DNA from: Duganella flavida
GTDB lineage: Bacteria > Pseudomonadota > Gammaproteobacteria > Burkholderiales > Burkholderiaceae_D
Direction of reading: 5' to 3'
NCBI RefSeq assembly: GCF_009857445.1
Contig: NZ_WWCN01000001.1
Coordinates: forward strand, 1-64,000
DNA: 64,000 nt
The position numbers and the translations under genes are program-made. Of this stretch, positions 26,701-35,213 are shown piece by piece; within the stretch, counting starts at the first letter, position 1, and each line of letters opens with the position of its first letter. The notes beneath the pieces were generated by a model that saw only the letters and a program-made list of their open reading frames with translations, was not told the DNA's origin and did no database searches.

Positions 26701-27579
26701 TCACGAGTGCTTGGTTTGCACGTCCACCGTCACGGTCTGTCCGGCCACCAAACGCGCACCGGCAGGCAGCGCATCGAGCTTGATGCGCACCGGGATGCGC
26801 TGGGCCAGGCGCACCCAGTTGAAGGTCGGGTTCACGCTGGACAGCAGGTTGGCCGAGGTGCTGCGGTCGCGGTCCGCCACGCCGCCGGACAGGCTTTCCA
26901 CATGACCTTTGAGACGCAGCGATGCGCCCATCGGCAGCACCGCCACTTCATCACCCACCTGGATCGCCGGCAGCTTGGTTTCCTCGAAATAGCCCTCCAC
27001 GTAATAGGAGTCGCTGTCGATCAGCGCCATCACGGCACGGCCCGCGCTGACGTAGGAACCGGTGCGCAGGTCGAGATTCGAAATCGTGCCGTTCACCGGC
27101 GAGACAATGCGCGTACGCTCCAGATTCAGCTTGGCGACATCACGCGCCACCACCGCTTGCGCCAGCGCCGCACGCAACTGGTCGACGCGCGATGAGCCCT
27201 GCTCGCGCGTCTCGGCCGACACCAGGTCGCGCAGATCGTTATTGCGGCGCGATTCCTTCAGCGCCTGTTCCAGCGTGGCGCGCTGCGCCTGTTCCGCTGC
27301 CTCGGCCTGCCGCAACGCCAGCTCAAAGCGCGCGCGGTCTACTTCAAACAGCACTTGCCCCGCCTTGACCTGCTGGTTATCGTGCACCAGCACGGCGGTG
27401 ACCTGGCCGGTGACGTCCGGCGCCACTTGCACCACGTCTGCCTTCACGCGGCCGTCACGGGTCCATGGTTCCACTTCGTAGTGCTGCCACAAGCGCCACG
27501 CCAGCGAGGCGGCGACAGCCACCGCAATCATCGTGACAATAAACCGGCCCAATGCCAGCAAGGGATTTTTGAGGTTCAT
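26701..27579 (-). CDS. HlyD-family periplasmic adaptor (AaeA-like)
   Basis: The 292-residue membrane-fusion protein has one N-terminal anchor helix (FIVTMIAVAVAASLAW) and a lipoyl/barrel-sandwich half (VAPDVTGQVTAVLVHDNQQVKAGQVLFEVD). A coiled-coil hairpin of moderate length and the second lipoyl half (IVSPVNGTISNLDLRTGSYV) follow. It most resembles the AaeA/EmrA subgroup that works with FUSC-type permeases. It starts 2 bases after the DUF1656 stop and should bridge the inner-membrane FUSC protein and the NodT-type channel. Confidence 0.93.
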   Translation of the reverse strand: MNLKNPLLALGRFIVTMIAVAVAASLAWRLWQHYEVEPWTRDGRVKADVVQVAPDVTGQVTAVLVHDNQQVKAGQVLFEVDRARFELALRQAEAAEQAQRATLEQALKESRRNNDLRDLVSAETREQGSSRVDQLRAALAQAVVARDVAKLNLERTRIVSPVNGTISNLDLRTGSYVSAGRAVMALIDSDSYYVEGYFEETKLPAIQVGDEVAVLPMGASLRLKGHVESLSGGVADRDRSTSANLLSSVNPTFNWVRLAQRIPVRIKLDALPAGARLVAGQTVTVDVQTKHS

Positions 27580-27581
27580 GA

Positions 27582-27788
27582 TTAGCCCCGATTGGTTAAC
27601 AATGTTGAGAAGCTGCCCAGCAAAATGAAGAACAGCGCAAATTCAAACAGCGCGGGATGCCATACCAGGCGGTAGAAGCCGACGCGCATCAGCAGCCGTC
27701 CCAGCACGCGCGTGCACACCAGCGCGAGAATGGACAGCAGCAGCAAGGTGGGTACGTATAGTCCGTACAGACTCAGTTCAGCAGTCAC
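27582..27788 (-). CDS. DUF1656 small membrane protein (AaeX-like)
   Basis: The 68-residue protein has two membrane helices (LYGLYVPTLLLLSILALVC and LFEFALFFILLGSFSTLL) joined by a basic loop, with the family segment VGFYRLVWHPALFEFALF. The start is GTG at 27788 and overlaps the FUSC stop in GTGA, so translation is coupled. The longer upstream frame to 27911 lies inside the FUSC gene. AaeX-like proteins accompany FUSC pumps; their role is unknown. Confidence 0.88.
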   Translation of the reverse strand: MTAELSLYGLYVPTLLLLSILALVCTRVLGRLLMRVGFYRLVWHPALFEFALFFILLGSFSTLLTNRG

Positions 27789-29830
27789 GATGCAATCTCC
27801 GGTTGATAGGCGGCCGCGCGCGGGAACAGGTCGCGCCGCATGCTGGCCAGTGCGGCGGCGGCTTGCTGGCGCGCCGCGCCGGCATCGGCTGCAGTGCCGG
27901 CAGCTGCGCACACCGCGCGCAGCGTGCTATCCAGCTTTTCCAGCAAGACGGCAGGCGCCTTGCCGTGGCCATGCTCCGAACCGCCGAAATACACACCCAG
28001 TTTCTGCAGCAGCGGACGCAAACTCACACCGCCCTGCTCCAGCAGCGGCTGCAGGCCGCACAGTTGCGCGGTATGCAGACCGACGCGCAGCTCGCGCAAA
28101 CCATCCACCGCCACCGCTCGCTCTTCCGGTGTCGGATGGGACACGGCAAGGCGCGGCATCAGCAAGCCGATACGGTCCACCATGCGCGCCGAAATATTCA
28201 GCAGCGGTTCAGACGGCGACGCTTGCGTCATCTGGGCCACTTCACGGCGGGCCGTGCGCAGCATGCGTCGCGCCATCCAGTCGCCGCCCACGGTGCGAAT
28301 CAAACTGGTGATGACCGCAGCGGCGATAAAGCCGAACAGCTGCGCCACCATGCTATTTAAAAAACTCGGGATATCCAGCGTGTCAGTGTCCTGCAGCGAC
28401 AAAGTGCCGGCCACGCCGATCAAAAATGCCAGCGAACTGCCCGCCGTGGCGGGACGCGGCATGAATACGCCGCCGACCAGAAACACCGGCGCAATCACCA
28501 GCACCAGCATTTCGTAGCTATGCACCGCCGGCAGCACGAACAGGATGTAGAACGCCGCCACCGGCATCGAGATCACTGTCCATTTGAGGAACATGCGGAT
28601 GGCCGGCACCGGGTCATCCTGCGTGGCGAAGAAGCAGCACAGCACACCGGCCATCATCGGCGCCGCAGCACCGGACGGCCACGCGGTAAAAATCCAGAAC
28701 GCGCAGCACAGCAGGATGGTCACCACCGCCGCCAGCGCCGAACGCAGGGCCATGCCGTGGTCGCGGTGCAGCACCGCAGGCGTCAGGTGCGGCGTGTAAC
28801 GCGCAACGCCGCCCTGCATCACGGTGCTGACGTTGCTGCGCAATTCGAGACCGTCTTCGCACGCTTCGATCAGCGCGTCGAGACGCTGCGCCAGGTTCAA
28901 ACGCAGGATCGCGCTCCAGCCGGCATTGGACGGCAGTTCAGGCGTCAGTTGCGCCAACGCCGCGCGCAGCCCGGCGGCGCGGGCAGGATCGGCATCACGG
29001 CCAGCTTGCACCCAGGCGGCGATATCGTCCAGCAGCGCGGTCCACGGGGTCAGGCTATCCGGGTCCGTTTCGCGCAGCGCATTGAGACGGTCTTCCACTG
29101 CCAGCAGCAGCGGCACCATCATGGCAAGGCGGTCGTGCAGGCCGTGCACCATGCCGGCGGTCCAGCGCAGCTGCGAGGTATCGAACGGCAGGTGGGTCGA
29201 CATCACGCGCAGTTCGCTGATCTCGCCGGCCAGCGCCAGACGTGTGTGCAGCGCTTGCGTCTTGCCGGCGCCCGGTTTGAGCGTGTCGGCCATCCAGCGC
29301 TGCGCATCGGCCAGCGCGCGGTCCAGGCGGCCCAGCAGCGCCGGGCCCACGCCCTGCGGGAACACCAGCGAGTGCACCACGGTGGCGGACAAAATACCGA
29401 TGGTGATTTCTTCCACGCGCGCCAGGCCGGTGTCGAAAATGGCGGCGGGATCGGTCACCGCCGGAAAGCCGATCAAGCCCGCCGTGTACCCGGCCAGCAT
29501 GAAGATGTAGGAGCGCGGCGTGCGGTCCAGCAGCGAGATATACAGGCACAGACCTACCCAGCACGCCAGCGCCAGCGACAGCAGCTCCGGTGCATTCGCT
29601 AACCGCGGCACCATGAAAATGGTGGCGGTGCTACCGATCAGCGTACCGCACACGCGAAACAGCGCCTTGGAGCGCACCGCGCCTGAAAACGGGCTGGCCA
29701 CAATATACGCCGTCATCATGGCCCAGAAAGGACGCGGCAGGCCTGCTGCCAGCGACACGTACAGCGCCAGCATGGAGGCCATAAAGCATTTGAGCGAGAA
29801 CAGCATCTCGCTCATCTTGGGGGCGTTCAT
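27785..29830 (-). CDS. FUSC family inner-membrane transporter (AaeB-like)
   Basis: The 681-residue protein has the FUSC layout: an N-terminal bundle of about six helices (LPRPFWAMMTAYIVASPFSG near 30-50 is the family hallmark), a soluble region (residues about 165-350), a second helix bundle (residues about 360-510, with FWIFTAWPSGAAAPMMAGV), and a cytoplasmic tail. AaeB-type pumps export aromatic carboxylic acids; homologues also move dyes or drugs. Its ATG overlaps the marR stop by 4 bases. The substrate is inferred only from family and the MarR context. Confidence 0.93.
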   Translation of the reverse strand: MNAPKMSEMLFSLKCFMASMLALYVSLAAGLPRPFWAMMTAYIVASPFSGAVRSKALFRVCGTLIGSTATIFMVPRLANAPELLSLALACWVGLCLYISLLDRTPRSYIFMLAGYTAGLIGFPAVTDPAAIFDTGLARVEEITIGILSATVVHSLVFPQGVGPALLGRLDRALADAQRWMADTLKPGAGKTQALHTRLALAGEISELRVMSTHLPFDTSQLRWTAGMVHGLHDRLAMMVPLLLAVEDRLNALRETDPDSLTPWTALLDDIAAWVQAGRDADPARAAGLRAALAQLTPELPSNAGWSAILRLNLAQRLDALIEACEDGLELRSNVSTVMQGGVARYTPHLTPAVLHRDHGMALRSALAAVVTILLCCAFWIFTAWPSGAAAPMMAGVLCCFFATQDDPVPAIRMFLKWTVISMPVAAFYILFVLPAVHSYEMLVLVIAPVFLVGGVFMPRPATAGSSLAFLIGVAGTLSLQDTDTLDIPSFLNSMVAQLFGFIAAAVITSLIRTVGGDWMARRMLRTARREVAQMTQASPSEPLLNISARMVDRIGLLMPRLAVSHPTPEERAVAVDGLRELRVGLHTAQLCGLQPLLEQGGVSLRPLLQKLGVYFGGSEHGHGKAPAVLLEKLDSTLRAVCAAAGTAADAGAARQQAAAALASMRRDLFPRAAAYQPEIAS

Positions 29831-30276
29831 GACGCGTCGTGCCCGGCCAGCACCTGGTCGAGCTTCATCAGCACGCGCACGGTGGCTTCCACGTCCGCCT
29901 GCGACATGTCTTTAAACAGCTCGCGGCGGAACGGCACCAGCGCTTTCTCCAGCCGCTCGGCGATGCGCTTGCCCTCGGCCGTCAGCGACAGGACCTTGGC
30001 GCGGCGGTCGCTCGGATCATCCTTGCGCAGCACCAGCCCTGCATTCACCAGTTGGTCGACGATGCGCACCAGCGAGGGCGGCTCGATGCCGACGGCGTCC
30101 GCCAGCTGGCCCGGACGAGTGCTGTCGCCCAGCCGCGCGATCATCACAATCGGCCACGCACTGGCGTGCGACAGCTCGAAATCCGCCGCCAGCGCGTCGG
30201 CTGCGCTCTTGTAGGTGCGCGCCACGTGGATCAGCGTGTGGGTCAGGGACATCAAGGTTTTGTCGTAGCTGCTCAT
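29827..30276 (-). CDS. MarR-family transcriptional regulator
   Basis: This 149-residue winged-helix protein shows the MarR core: an N-terminal dimer helix, recognition region (LADAVGIEPPSLVRIVDQLVNAG), and wing with the family DxRxK motif (RKDDPSDRRAKVLSLTAEGK). MarR proteins are usually repressors released by phenolic ligands, which fits an AaeB-like aromatic acid exporter as target. It leads the efflux operon and overlaps the FUSC start. A 17-base palindrome 27 bases upstream is the likely operator. Confidence 0.94.
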   Translation of the reverse strand: MSSYDKTLMSLTHTLIHVARTYKSAADALAADFELSHASAWPIVMIARLGDSTRPGQLADAVGIEPPSLVRIVDQLVNAGLVLRKDDPSDRRAKVLSLTAEGKRIAERLEKALVPFRRELFKDMSQADVEATVRVLMKLDQVLAGHDAS

Positions 30277-30303
30277 CTCTGGATTCGCTTAAATATACTT
30301 AGG

Positions 30304-30320
30304 ATGCTAAATATTAGCAT
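30304..30320. promoter_or_regulatory. Candidate MarR operator ATGCTAA-N3-TTAGCAT
   Basis: A perfect inverted repeat (extending to GATGCTAA / TTAGCATC, 30303-30321) sits 27 bases before marR and 71 bases before the divergent S9-like gene, so it could control both. The same arms occur at 11554-11570. Confidence 0.65.
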
Positions 30321-30391
30321 CAAACGAAAAACTTTGCTGGGCAGCCCGCCGGTTTTACGTTATCGTTAGTTTTTTAGTATGCTTAATTTTT

Positions 30392-32320
30392 ATGAAACCA
30401 GTTTTCGCTTTCCTCGTTTGCGCCATCGCTACAAATGCTTCGGCAGTCCCGGTTGAACAATTTTTCGGCAAGCCGTCCGTCACCGGCGCCAGCCTCTCGC
30501 CTGATGGCCGCAACGTTGTGTTACGCAGGTTGTCGCCGGCAGGACGCAGCATGCTGAATGTGGTTGACGTGGAAACGCACGCACAAAAAGTGGTCGCCAG
30601 CTTCGGCAACGCCGACATCAACATGTTCTACTGGCAGAGCGACAAGCAACTGGTCTACTCCGTGATCAACGTTGATCACGGCGGCAGCATGGGCGATCCC
30701 GGCTTGTATGCCGTGGACCGCGACGGCACTGGGTTCACGCCGCTGGCGCCCACCGTCGTGCGGCAGCGCTCTTTTGCCGACAGCGATTACGCCGACCGCA
30801 GCTACCTCGCCGCCTCCACCATCAACGGCTTCCCTTACCGGAAGTCCGAAGCCATGTTCGCCATCGAGCGGACCGACGACACGGAAGCGCTGGTGCGTGT
30901 CAACACGCGCGGCAGAGGCAGGGCCTCAGTCAACGCGCCAGCGGGCACCTACCGCTGGCTGTCGGATCCGAATGGCGACATCCGCATCACCGTCGCGCGC
31001 CGTGCGGGCAAGGAGATCGTGTTCTACAAAGTGGATGGCGGCTGGCGCCAACTGGCGTCATTCGATCCGTCGTCGGCAGAGGGCTTCCAGCCGCTGTTAT
31101 ACGTCGACGGCCGCTTGTACGTGCGCGCCCACAACGGCAACAACGAATCCTCTATCTACCGCTACGACCTGGTGAAGAATGCGATTGAAGAGACGCCGCT
31201 GATCACTGTGCCGGGCTTCGACGCCGACGGCTACTTCATCGTCGATGACCGCAAGGTGCTGGGCTTCCGGGTCAACACCGATTCAGAGAACACCGTATGG
31301 TTCGACGCCACGATGAAAGCCATGCAGCTAGAAATCGACACGCTGATGCCAGGTACCGTCAACACCCTCTCCTACGGCTCGCACAGCGAAACGCCGTATG
31401 TGCTGATCGACGCCCACAGCGACACGATGGATCACGATTACCTGCTGTACAACCGTGACAACAAGAAGCTGCTGCGCCTCGGTTCCTCCCACCCGGACAT
31501 CGATCCGAAGCAGATGGCGCCCATGACCATGCAGCGCTATCCGGCGCGCGACGGCTTGCAGGTGCCGGTCTACATCACCAAGCCGGCCGGCGCTGGAAAA
31601 CAACTGCCCACCGTGGTGCTAGTGAGCGACCCGCAATGGAAACGCAGCGACAGCTGGGAATGGGACGCCGAAGTACAGTTCCTCGCCTCGCGCGGCTACG
31701 TGGTGCTGCAACCGCAGCCGCGCGGCACGCCGGGCTTCGGCCGTGGGCACGAAGCGGCTGGTGCAAAACAATGGGGACTGGCGATCCAGGACGATATCGC
31801 CGATGCGGTGAAGTGGTCGGTGGCGCAAGGCTACACCGATCCGGCGCGCGTGTGCATCGCCGGCGCGGGCTACGGCGGCTACGCCGCCATGATGGGATTG
31901 ATACGCGATCCGGCGCTGTTCAAGTGTGGCGTCAGCTGGTCCGGCATCACTGACATCGGCGCCATGTTCAGCCACAATTGGAACGACCTGGCGGAGCCGA
32001 AAGCCATGGCGCAGCTGCGCGACATCGTCGGCGATCCCAAACTGGACGCGGCCCAGTTCAAAGCCACTTCGCCGCTGCACAACGCCGCGCGCATCAAACA
32101 GCCGGTGCTACTCGCCTACGGCAAGGACGATAGCCGCGTGCCGTTCAGCGACGGCCGAAAATTCTACGAGGCGCTATCGGCCACCAATTCCAACGTGGAG
32201 TGGCGCGAGTACACGCCGAGCGTGGAAGACTGGAAAACGCAGGGCAACCGCATCGACCTGTGGCGCCGCATCGAGGCCTTCCTCGCCAAAAACATCGGTG
32301 CAACTACCCCTGGTTCTTGA
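30392..32320 (+). CDS. S9-fold protein lacking catalytic Ser and His (pseudo-peptidase)
   Basis: The 642-residue exported protein has a signal peptide (NASA near 17), a beta-propeller region (residues about 20-360) and a C-terminal alpha/beta-hydrolase domain of the S9 prolyl-oligopeptidase/acylaminoacyl-peptidase type (YVVLQPQPRGTPGFGRGHE). The nucleophile elbow reads AGAGYGGYAAMMG, so the catalytic Ser is Gly493. The Asp loop is kept (GKDDSRVP, residues 578-585). The His loop reads YTPSVEDWKTQGNRIDLW, with Asp613 about where GxGH is expected. Two of three triad residues are missing although the frame is intact. It diverges from marR. Confidence 0.85.
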   Translation: MKPVFAFLVCAIATNASAVPVEQFFGKPSVTGASLSPDGRNVVLRRLSPAGRSMLNVVDVETHAQKVVASFGNADINMFYWQSDKQLVYSVINVDHGGSMGDPGLYAVDRDGTGFTPLAPTVVRQRSFADSDYADRSYLAASTINGFPYRKSEAMFAIERTDDTEALVRVNTRGRGRASVNAPAGTYRWLSDPNGDIRITVARRAGKEIVFYKVDGGWRQLASFDPSSAEGFQPLLYVDGRLYVRAHNGNNESSIYRYDLVKNAIEETPLITVPGFDADGYFIVDDRKVLGFRVNTDSENTVWFDATMKAMQLEIDTLMPGTVNTLSYGSHSETPYVLIDAHSDTMDHDYLLYNRDNKKLLRLGSSHPDIDPKQMAPMTMQRYPARDGLQVPVYITKPAGAGKQLPTVVLVSDPQWKRSDSWEWDAEVQFLASRGYVVLQPQPRGTPGFGRGHEAAGAKQWGLAIQDDIADAVKWSVAQGYTDPARVCIAGAGYGGYAAMMGLIRDPALFKCGVSWSGITDIGAMFSHNWNDLAEPKAMAQLRDIVGDPKLDAAQFKATSPLHNAARIKQPVLLAYGKDDSRVPFSDGRKFYEALSATNSNVEWREYTPSVEDWKTQGNRIDLWRRIEAFLAKNIGATTPGS

Positions 32321-32384
32321 AGAACTTCTCTGGCGAGATGCAAATGGCGGCGCCGGATCGTAGTCGGCACGGCGCTGCGGTCCA

Positions 32385-32457
32385 GCGATAACGACAAGCC
32401 CCTGAACAGGCGGCGCTCTCCGCGAACGCAGCACAGGTCGAAGGCTTGCAGCATCAC
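32385..32457 (-). pseudogene. 5' remnant of a ccmA-like ABC ATPase gene
   Basis: Read on minus from 32457 the sequence gives MMLQAFDLCCVRGERRLF then RGLSLSLD. This closely matches how CcmA (haem-exporter ATPase of cytochrome c maturation) begins, a short strand followed by CVRGERxLFxGLSF. The similarity stops after about 25 codons, before any Walker A motif, and the frame continues as unrelated sequence antisense to the S9-like gene. This looks like the stub of a deleted gene; the match is from memory and short. Confidence 0.45.
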
Positions 32458-32460
32458 TGC

Positions 32461-32505
32461 TTACTTGCCTGCTTACTTGCCTGCTTACCTGCCTGCTTAC
32501 TTGCG
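32461..32505. repeat. 12-bp tandem repeat carrying stop codons
   Basis: TTACTTGCCTGC is repeated about 3.75 times (one C/T change in the third copy, 32489). On the minus strand each unit reads AAG-TAA-GCA-GGC in frame with the M28 peptidase, so the gene ends in four in-frame TAA codons 12 bases apart (32497, 32485, 32473, 32461). The repeat includes the M28 stop itself. Confidence 0.9.
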
Positions 32506-34155
32506 CTTGGCGGCGCTGGCGTCACGCGCGGCGCGGAACTCGGCGTCCTTGGACCAGTTAGGCCAGTCCTTGGATTCCGCCAGATCGCGGCCCAGCGAGT
32601 ACAGCATGCCCAGATCGTGCTGCATGCCGGTGAAGCTCCAGTCAGCACTCCACTCGTCCGACGGCTGGTGGTAGTTGTTGGTGGTGTAGGCTTCTTCTGC
32701 CTTGCGGCCAGCGTCCAGGCCACCGTCGACCAGGTCGTTACCCGAGCCATACGAGATGGCCGGTACGCCGCGCTTGGCGAACGGGAAGTGGTCCGAACGG
32801 AAGAAGTGGCCCGCTTCCGGCAATGGATCCGGCGTGTAGGCCAGGTTGTACTGCTTGGCCTTGGCGATCAGCTGGTCCAGCAGATCCAGCTTGGCGCTGC
32901 CCGAGATGGTGAAGTTGCGGGTCGGGCCGGTCGGGCTTAGGGCGTCCATATTGATCACGCCGACGGTGGTGGCCAGCGGGTACACCGGATTGGCCGAGTA
33001 GTACTCGGAGCCCAGCAAGCCTTTCTCTTCCGCCGTCACCGCCAGGAACACCACGCTGCGTGCTGGTGCCGGCGCTTTGCCGTAAGCGCGCGCCAATTCC
33101 AGCAGCGCGGCGATGCCGGTGCCGTTGTCGATTGCGCCGTTGTAGATCTTGTCGCCCTTGGCATCCGGCAGGCCGATGCCCAGGTGGTCCCAGTGGCCGC
33201 TGTAGATCACGGTTTCATTCGGCTTCTTGGCGCCGACCATGCGCGCTACCACGTTCTTCGAGGTGATGACTTGCGCATCCACAGCGTAGTTGGCCGACAG
33301 CGTCACGCCTTTCAATTCTGCCGGTTTGAAGTCGCGCGTTTGCGCCTGCTTCTTCAACGCTTCGAAATCGAGGCCGCCGCGTTTGAACAGGTCCACTGCC
33401 AGGTCGCGCTGGATCCAGGCTTCCATCGGTGCGTGCGCTTCGCTCGGCTTCTTGCGCACGATGTCGTACATGACGTTGGTGTTGGAGTTCTTCACCGTGT
33501 TCCAGCCATACGATGCCGGTGCGGTTTCGTGCACGATGATGGTGCCCAGCGCGCCGCGGCGCGCCATCTCTTCATACTTGTAAGTCCAGCGGCCGTAGTA
33601 GGTCATGGCCTTGCCGCCGAAATCGCCCTCGCCGGTTTCGAAGTCTGGATCGTTGATCAGCACCACGGCCAGCTTGCCCTTCAGGTCCTGGCCCTTGAAA
33701 TCATCCCACTTGCGCTCAGGCGCGGTCACGCCGTAGCCGACGAATACCAGCGGCGCGTTCTTGAAGTCGACCAGCTTGGCGCCGTTCATCGCTGCGCGCA
33801 CGGCCAGGTCGTCGCCCTGCTTGAGTTCCTGCACGGTCTTGCCGTCACTGACGGTCAGCTTGACCGGGCCCTTGATTTCAAAACGGCCGAGCGGCACGTC
33901 TTGCGTCCATGCGCGTTTGCCTTTGACCAGGTCACCGCCCGGCTGCAGACCGGCGGCCTTGAACTGTTCGATCAGATAGGCGACGGTTTTCACTTCGCCG
34001 GCGGTGTTCGGGCCGCGGCCTTCGAATTCGTCCGACGACAGTACCTTCACATCCTGCGACAGACGTTTTGCGTCGATCTCAGGACCGTTCGCCGCGTGGG
34101 CGGCAGTGGCTGCAAACGCCGCGATCAGCGACATTACGAGCATGGTTTTTTTCAA
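32497..34155 (-). CDS. M28 family metallopeptidase with PA domain
   Basis: This 552-residue exported aminopeptidase-type enzyme has a signal peptide (AAHA near 21) and a protease-associated insert (residues about 125-260). The M28 two-zinc core is SGHWDHLG (first His/Asp), GAIDNGTG (bridging Asp), TAEEKGLLGSEYY (catalytic and ligand Glu), VGVINMDAL (Asp) and FFRSDHFPFAKRG (last His). All ligands are in place. A signal peptide without lipobox suggests a periplasmic or secreted enzyme that trims peptides. Its 3' end lies in a 12-bp repeat with repeated stops. A TGACCGGTCA palindrome lies 27 bases upstream. Confidence 0.94.
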   Translation of the reverse strand: MKKTMLVMSLIAAFAATAAHAANGPEIDAKRLSQDVKVLSSDEFEGRGPNTAGEVKTVAYLIEQFKAAGLQPGGDLVKGKRAWTQDVPLGRFEIKGPVKLTVSDGKTVQELKQGDDLAVRAAMNGAKLVDFKNAPLVFVGYGVTAPERKWDDFKGQDLKGKLAVVLINDPDFETGEGDFGGKAMTYYGRWTYKYEEMARRGALGTIIVHETAPASYGWNTVKNSNTNVMYDIVRKKPSEAHAPMEAWIQRDLAVDLFKRGGLDFEALKKQAQTRDFKPAELKGVTLSANYAVDAQVITSKNVVARMVGAKKPNETVIYSGHWDHLGIGLPDAKGDKIYNGAIDNGTGIAALLELARAYGKAPAPARSVVFLAVTAEEKGLLGSEYYSANPVYPLATTVGVINMDALSPTGPTRNFTISGSAKLDLLDQLIAKAKQYNLAYTPDPLPEAGHFFRSDHFPFAKRGVPAISYGSGNDLVDGGLDAGRKAEEAYTTNNYHQPSDEWSADWSFTGMQHDLGMLYSLGRDLAESKDWPNWSKDAEFRAARDASAAKRK

Positions 34156-34182
34156 GCTAGCCTCCTTGGTTTACACAAATCG

Positions 34183-34192
34183 TGACCGGTCA
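34183..34192. promoter_or_regulatory. TGACCGGTCA palindrome before the M28 gene
   Basis: Perfect 10-bp palindrome in the 133-base divergent gap between M28 and DUF2167. Its extended context GACCGGTCATACTG resembles the TetR-type operators at 53744 and 54366 (GACCGGTCATATTG). Confidence 0.4.
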
Positions 34193-34288
34193 TACTGCCA
34201 CGAATCAAGCACAACGACAATGTCATAAGTAATTACCAACATTGCAATTATTTCCTGTAGGATATAGGTTTTTTTGCAAGGAGTACTT

Positions 34289-35209
34289 ATGCGCCGTTTG
34301 ATCACAGCCCTGCTGTGCCTAAGCCTGGCCGCCATTCTGCCTGCGGTTGCTGCCGCCGCTGACGGTGCGCCGAAGATCAGCGCGCAGCAGTTGCTGTCCA
34401 CGCTGACTTTCCGCGACGGCAAAATCACGCTACCCGGCAATATCGCTACGCTGGATCTGCCAGCCAGCTTCCGCTACCTGGACCAGGCCGATGCCGCCAA
34501 GCTGCTGACCGACGGCTGGGGCAATCCACCCGGCGTGCAAACGCTGGGCATGATCGTGCCGGCCGACGTCAATCCGCTGAGCGCCGCCGGCTGGGGCGTG
34601 GTGGTCACCTACGACAAGGACGGCCACGTCAAGGACGACGACGCCGACAAAATCAACTATGCCGACCTGCTGAAGGACATTCAGGAAAGCATGGTCGAGA
34701 ATAACAAGGCCCGCAAGGAGCAAGGCTACGCGGCGATGACGCTGGTCGGCTGGGCCGAGCAGCCAAGCTATGACAAGGCGCAGCACAAACTGTACTGGGC
34801 CAAGGAATTGCATACCGAGGGCGACCAGGAAAACGGCTTGAACTACAACATCCGCGTGCTGGGCCGCGAGGGCGTGCTGGTGTTGAATGCGGTCGCGGGC
34901 ATGGCGCAGATTGCGCAAGTCAAAACCGAAATGAAAAAAGTCACCGGCTTCACCGAGTTCACATCGGGCAACCGCTACGCCGACTTCAACGCCGGCACCG
35001 ACAAGGTGGCGGAATACGGCATCGCGGCACTGGTGGCGGGCGGCGTTGCGGCCAAGCTCGGCTTCTTCGGCAAGCTGTTTGCCTTGCTGCTGGCCTTTAA
35101 GAAAATCATCCTGATCGGCGTCGCGGCCGTCGGCAGCTGGATCTACAAACTGCTGGGCCGCAAGCGTGAAGAGCGCCCTGCGGCGGTCGACCTGAGCAAG
35201 CCGGAGTAA
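34289..35209 (+). CDS. DUF2167 membrane-anchored protein
   Basis: The 306-residue protein has a signal peptide (AAAA-D near 20) and a globular exported domain (residues about 25-225) with the DUF2167 signatures LDLPASFRYLD and GWGNPPGVQTLGMIVP. Near the C-terminus are two closely spaced membrane helices (GIAALVAGGVAAKLG, LFALLLAFKKIILIGVAAVG) and a basic tail. The ATG at 34289 follows AAGGAG by 5 bases. It is 4 bases ahead of a site-2-type protease gene, so the two are co-expressed; the DUF2167 protein may be the substrate or partner of that protease. Function is not known. Confidence 0.88.
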   Translation: MRRLITALLCLSLAAILPAVAAAADGAPKISAQQLLSTLTFRDGKITLPGNIATLDLPASFRYLDQADAAKLLTDGWGNPPGVQTLGMIVPADVNPLSAAGWGVVVTYDKDGHVKDDDADKINYADLLKDIQESMVENNKARKEQGYAAMTLVGWAEQPSYDKAQHKLYWAKELHTEGDQENGLNYNIRVLGREGVLVLNAVAGMAQIAQVKTEMKKVTGFTEFTSGNRYADFNAGTDKVAEYGIAALVAGGVAAKLGFFGKLFALLLAFKKIILIGVAAVGSWIYKLLGRKREERPAAVDLSKPE

Positions 35210-35213
35210 GCCG

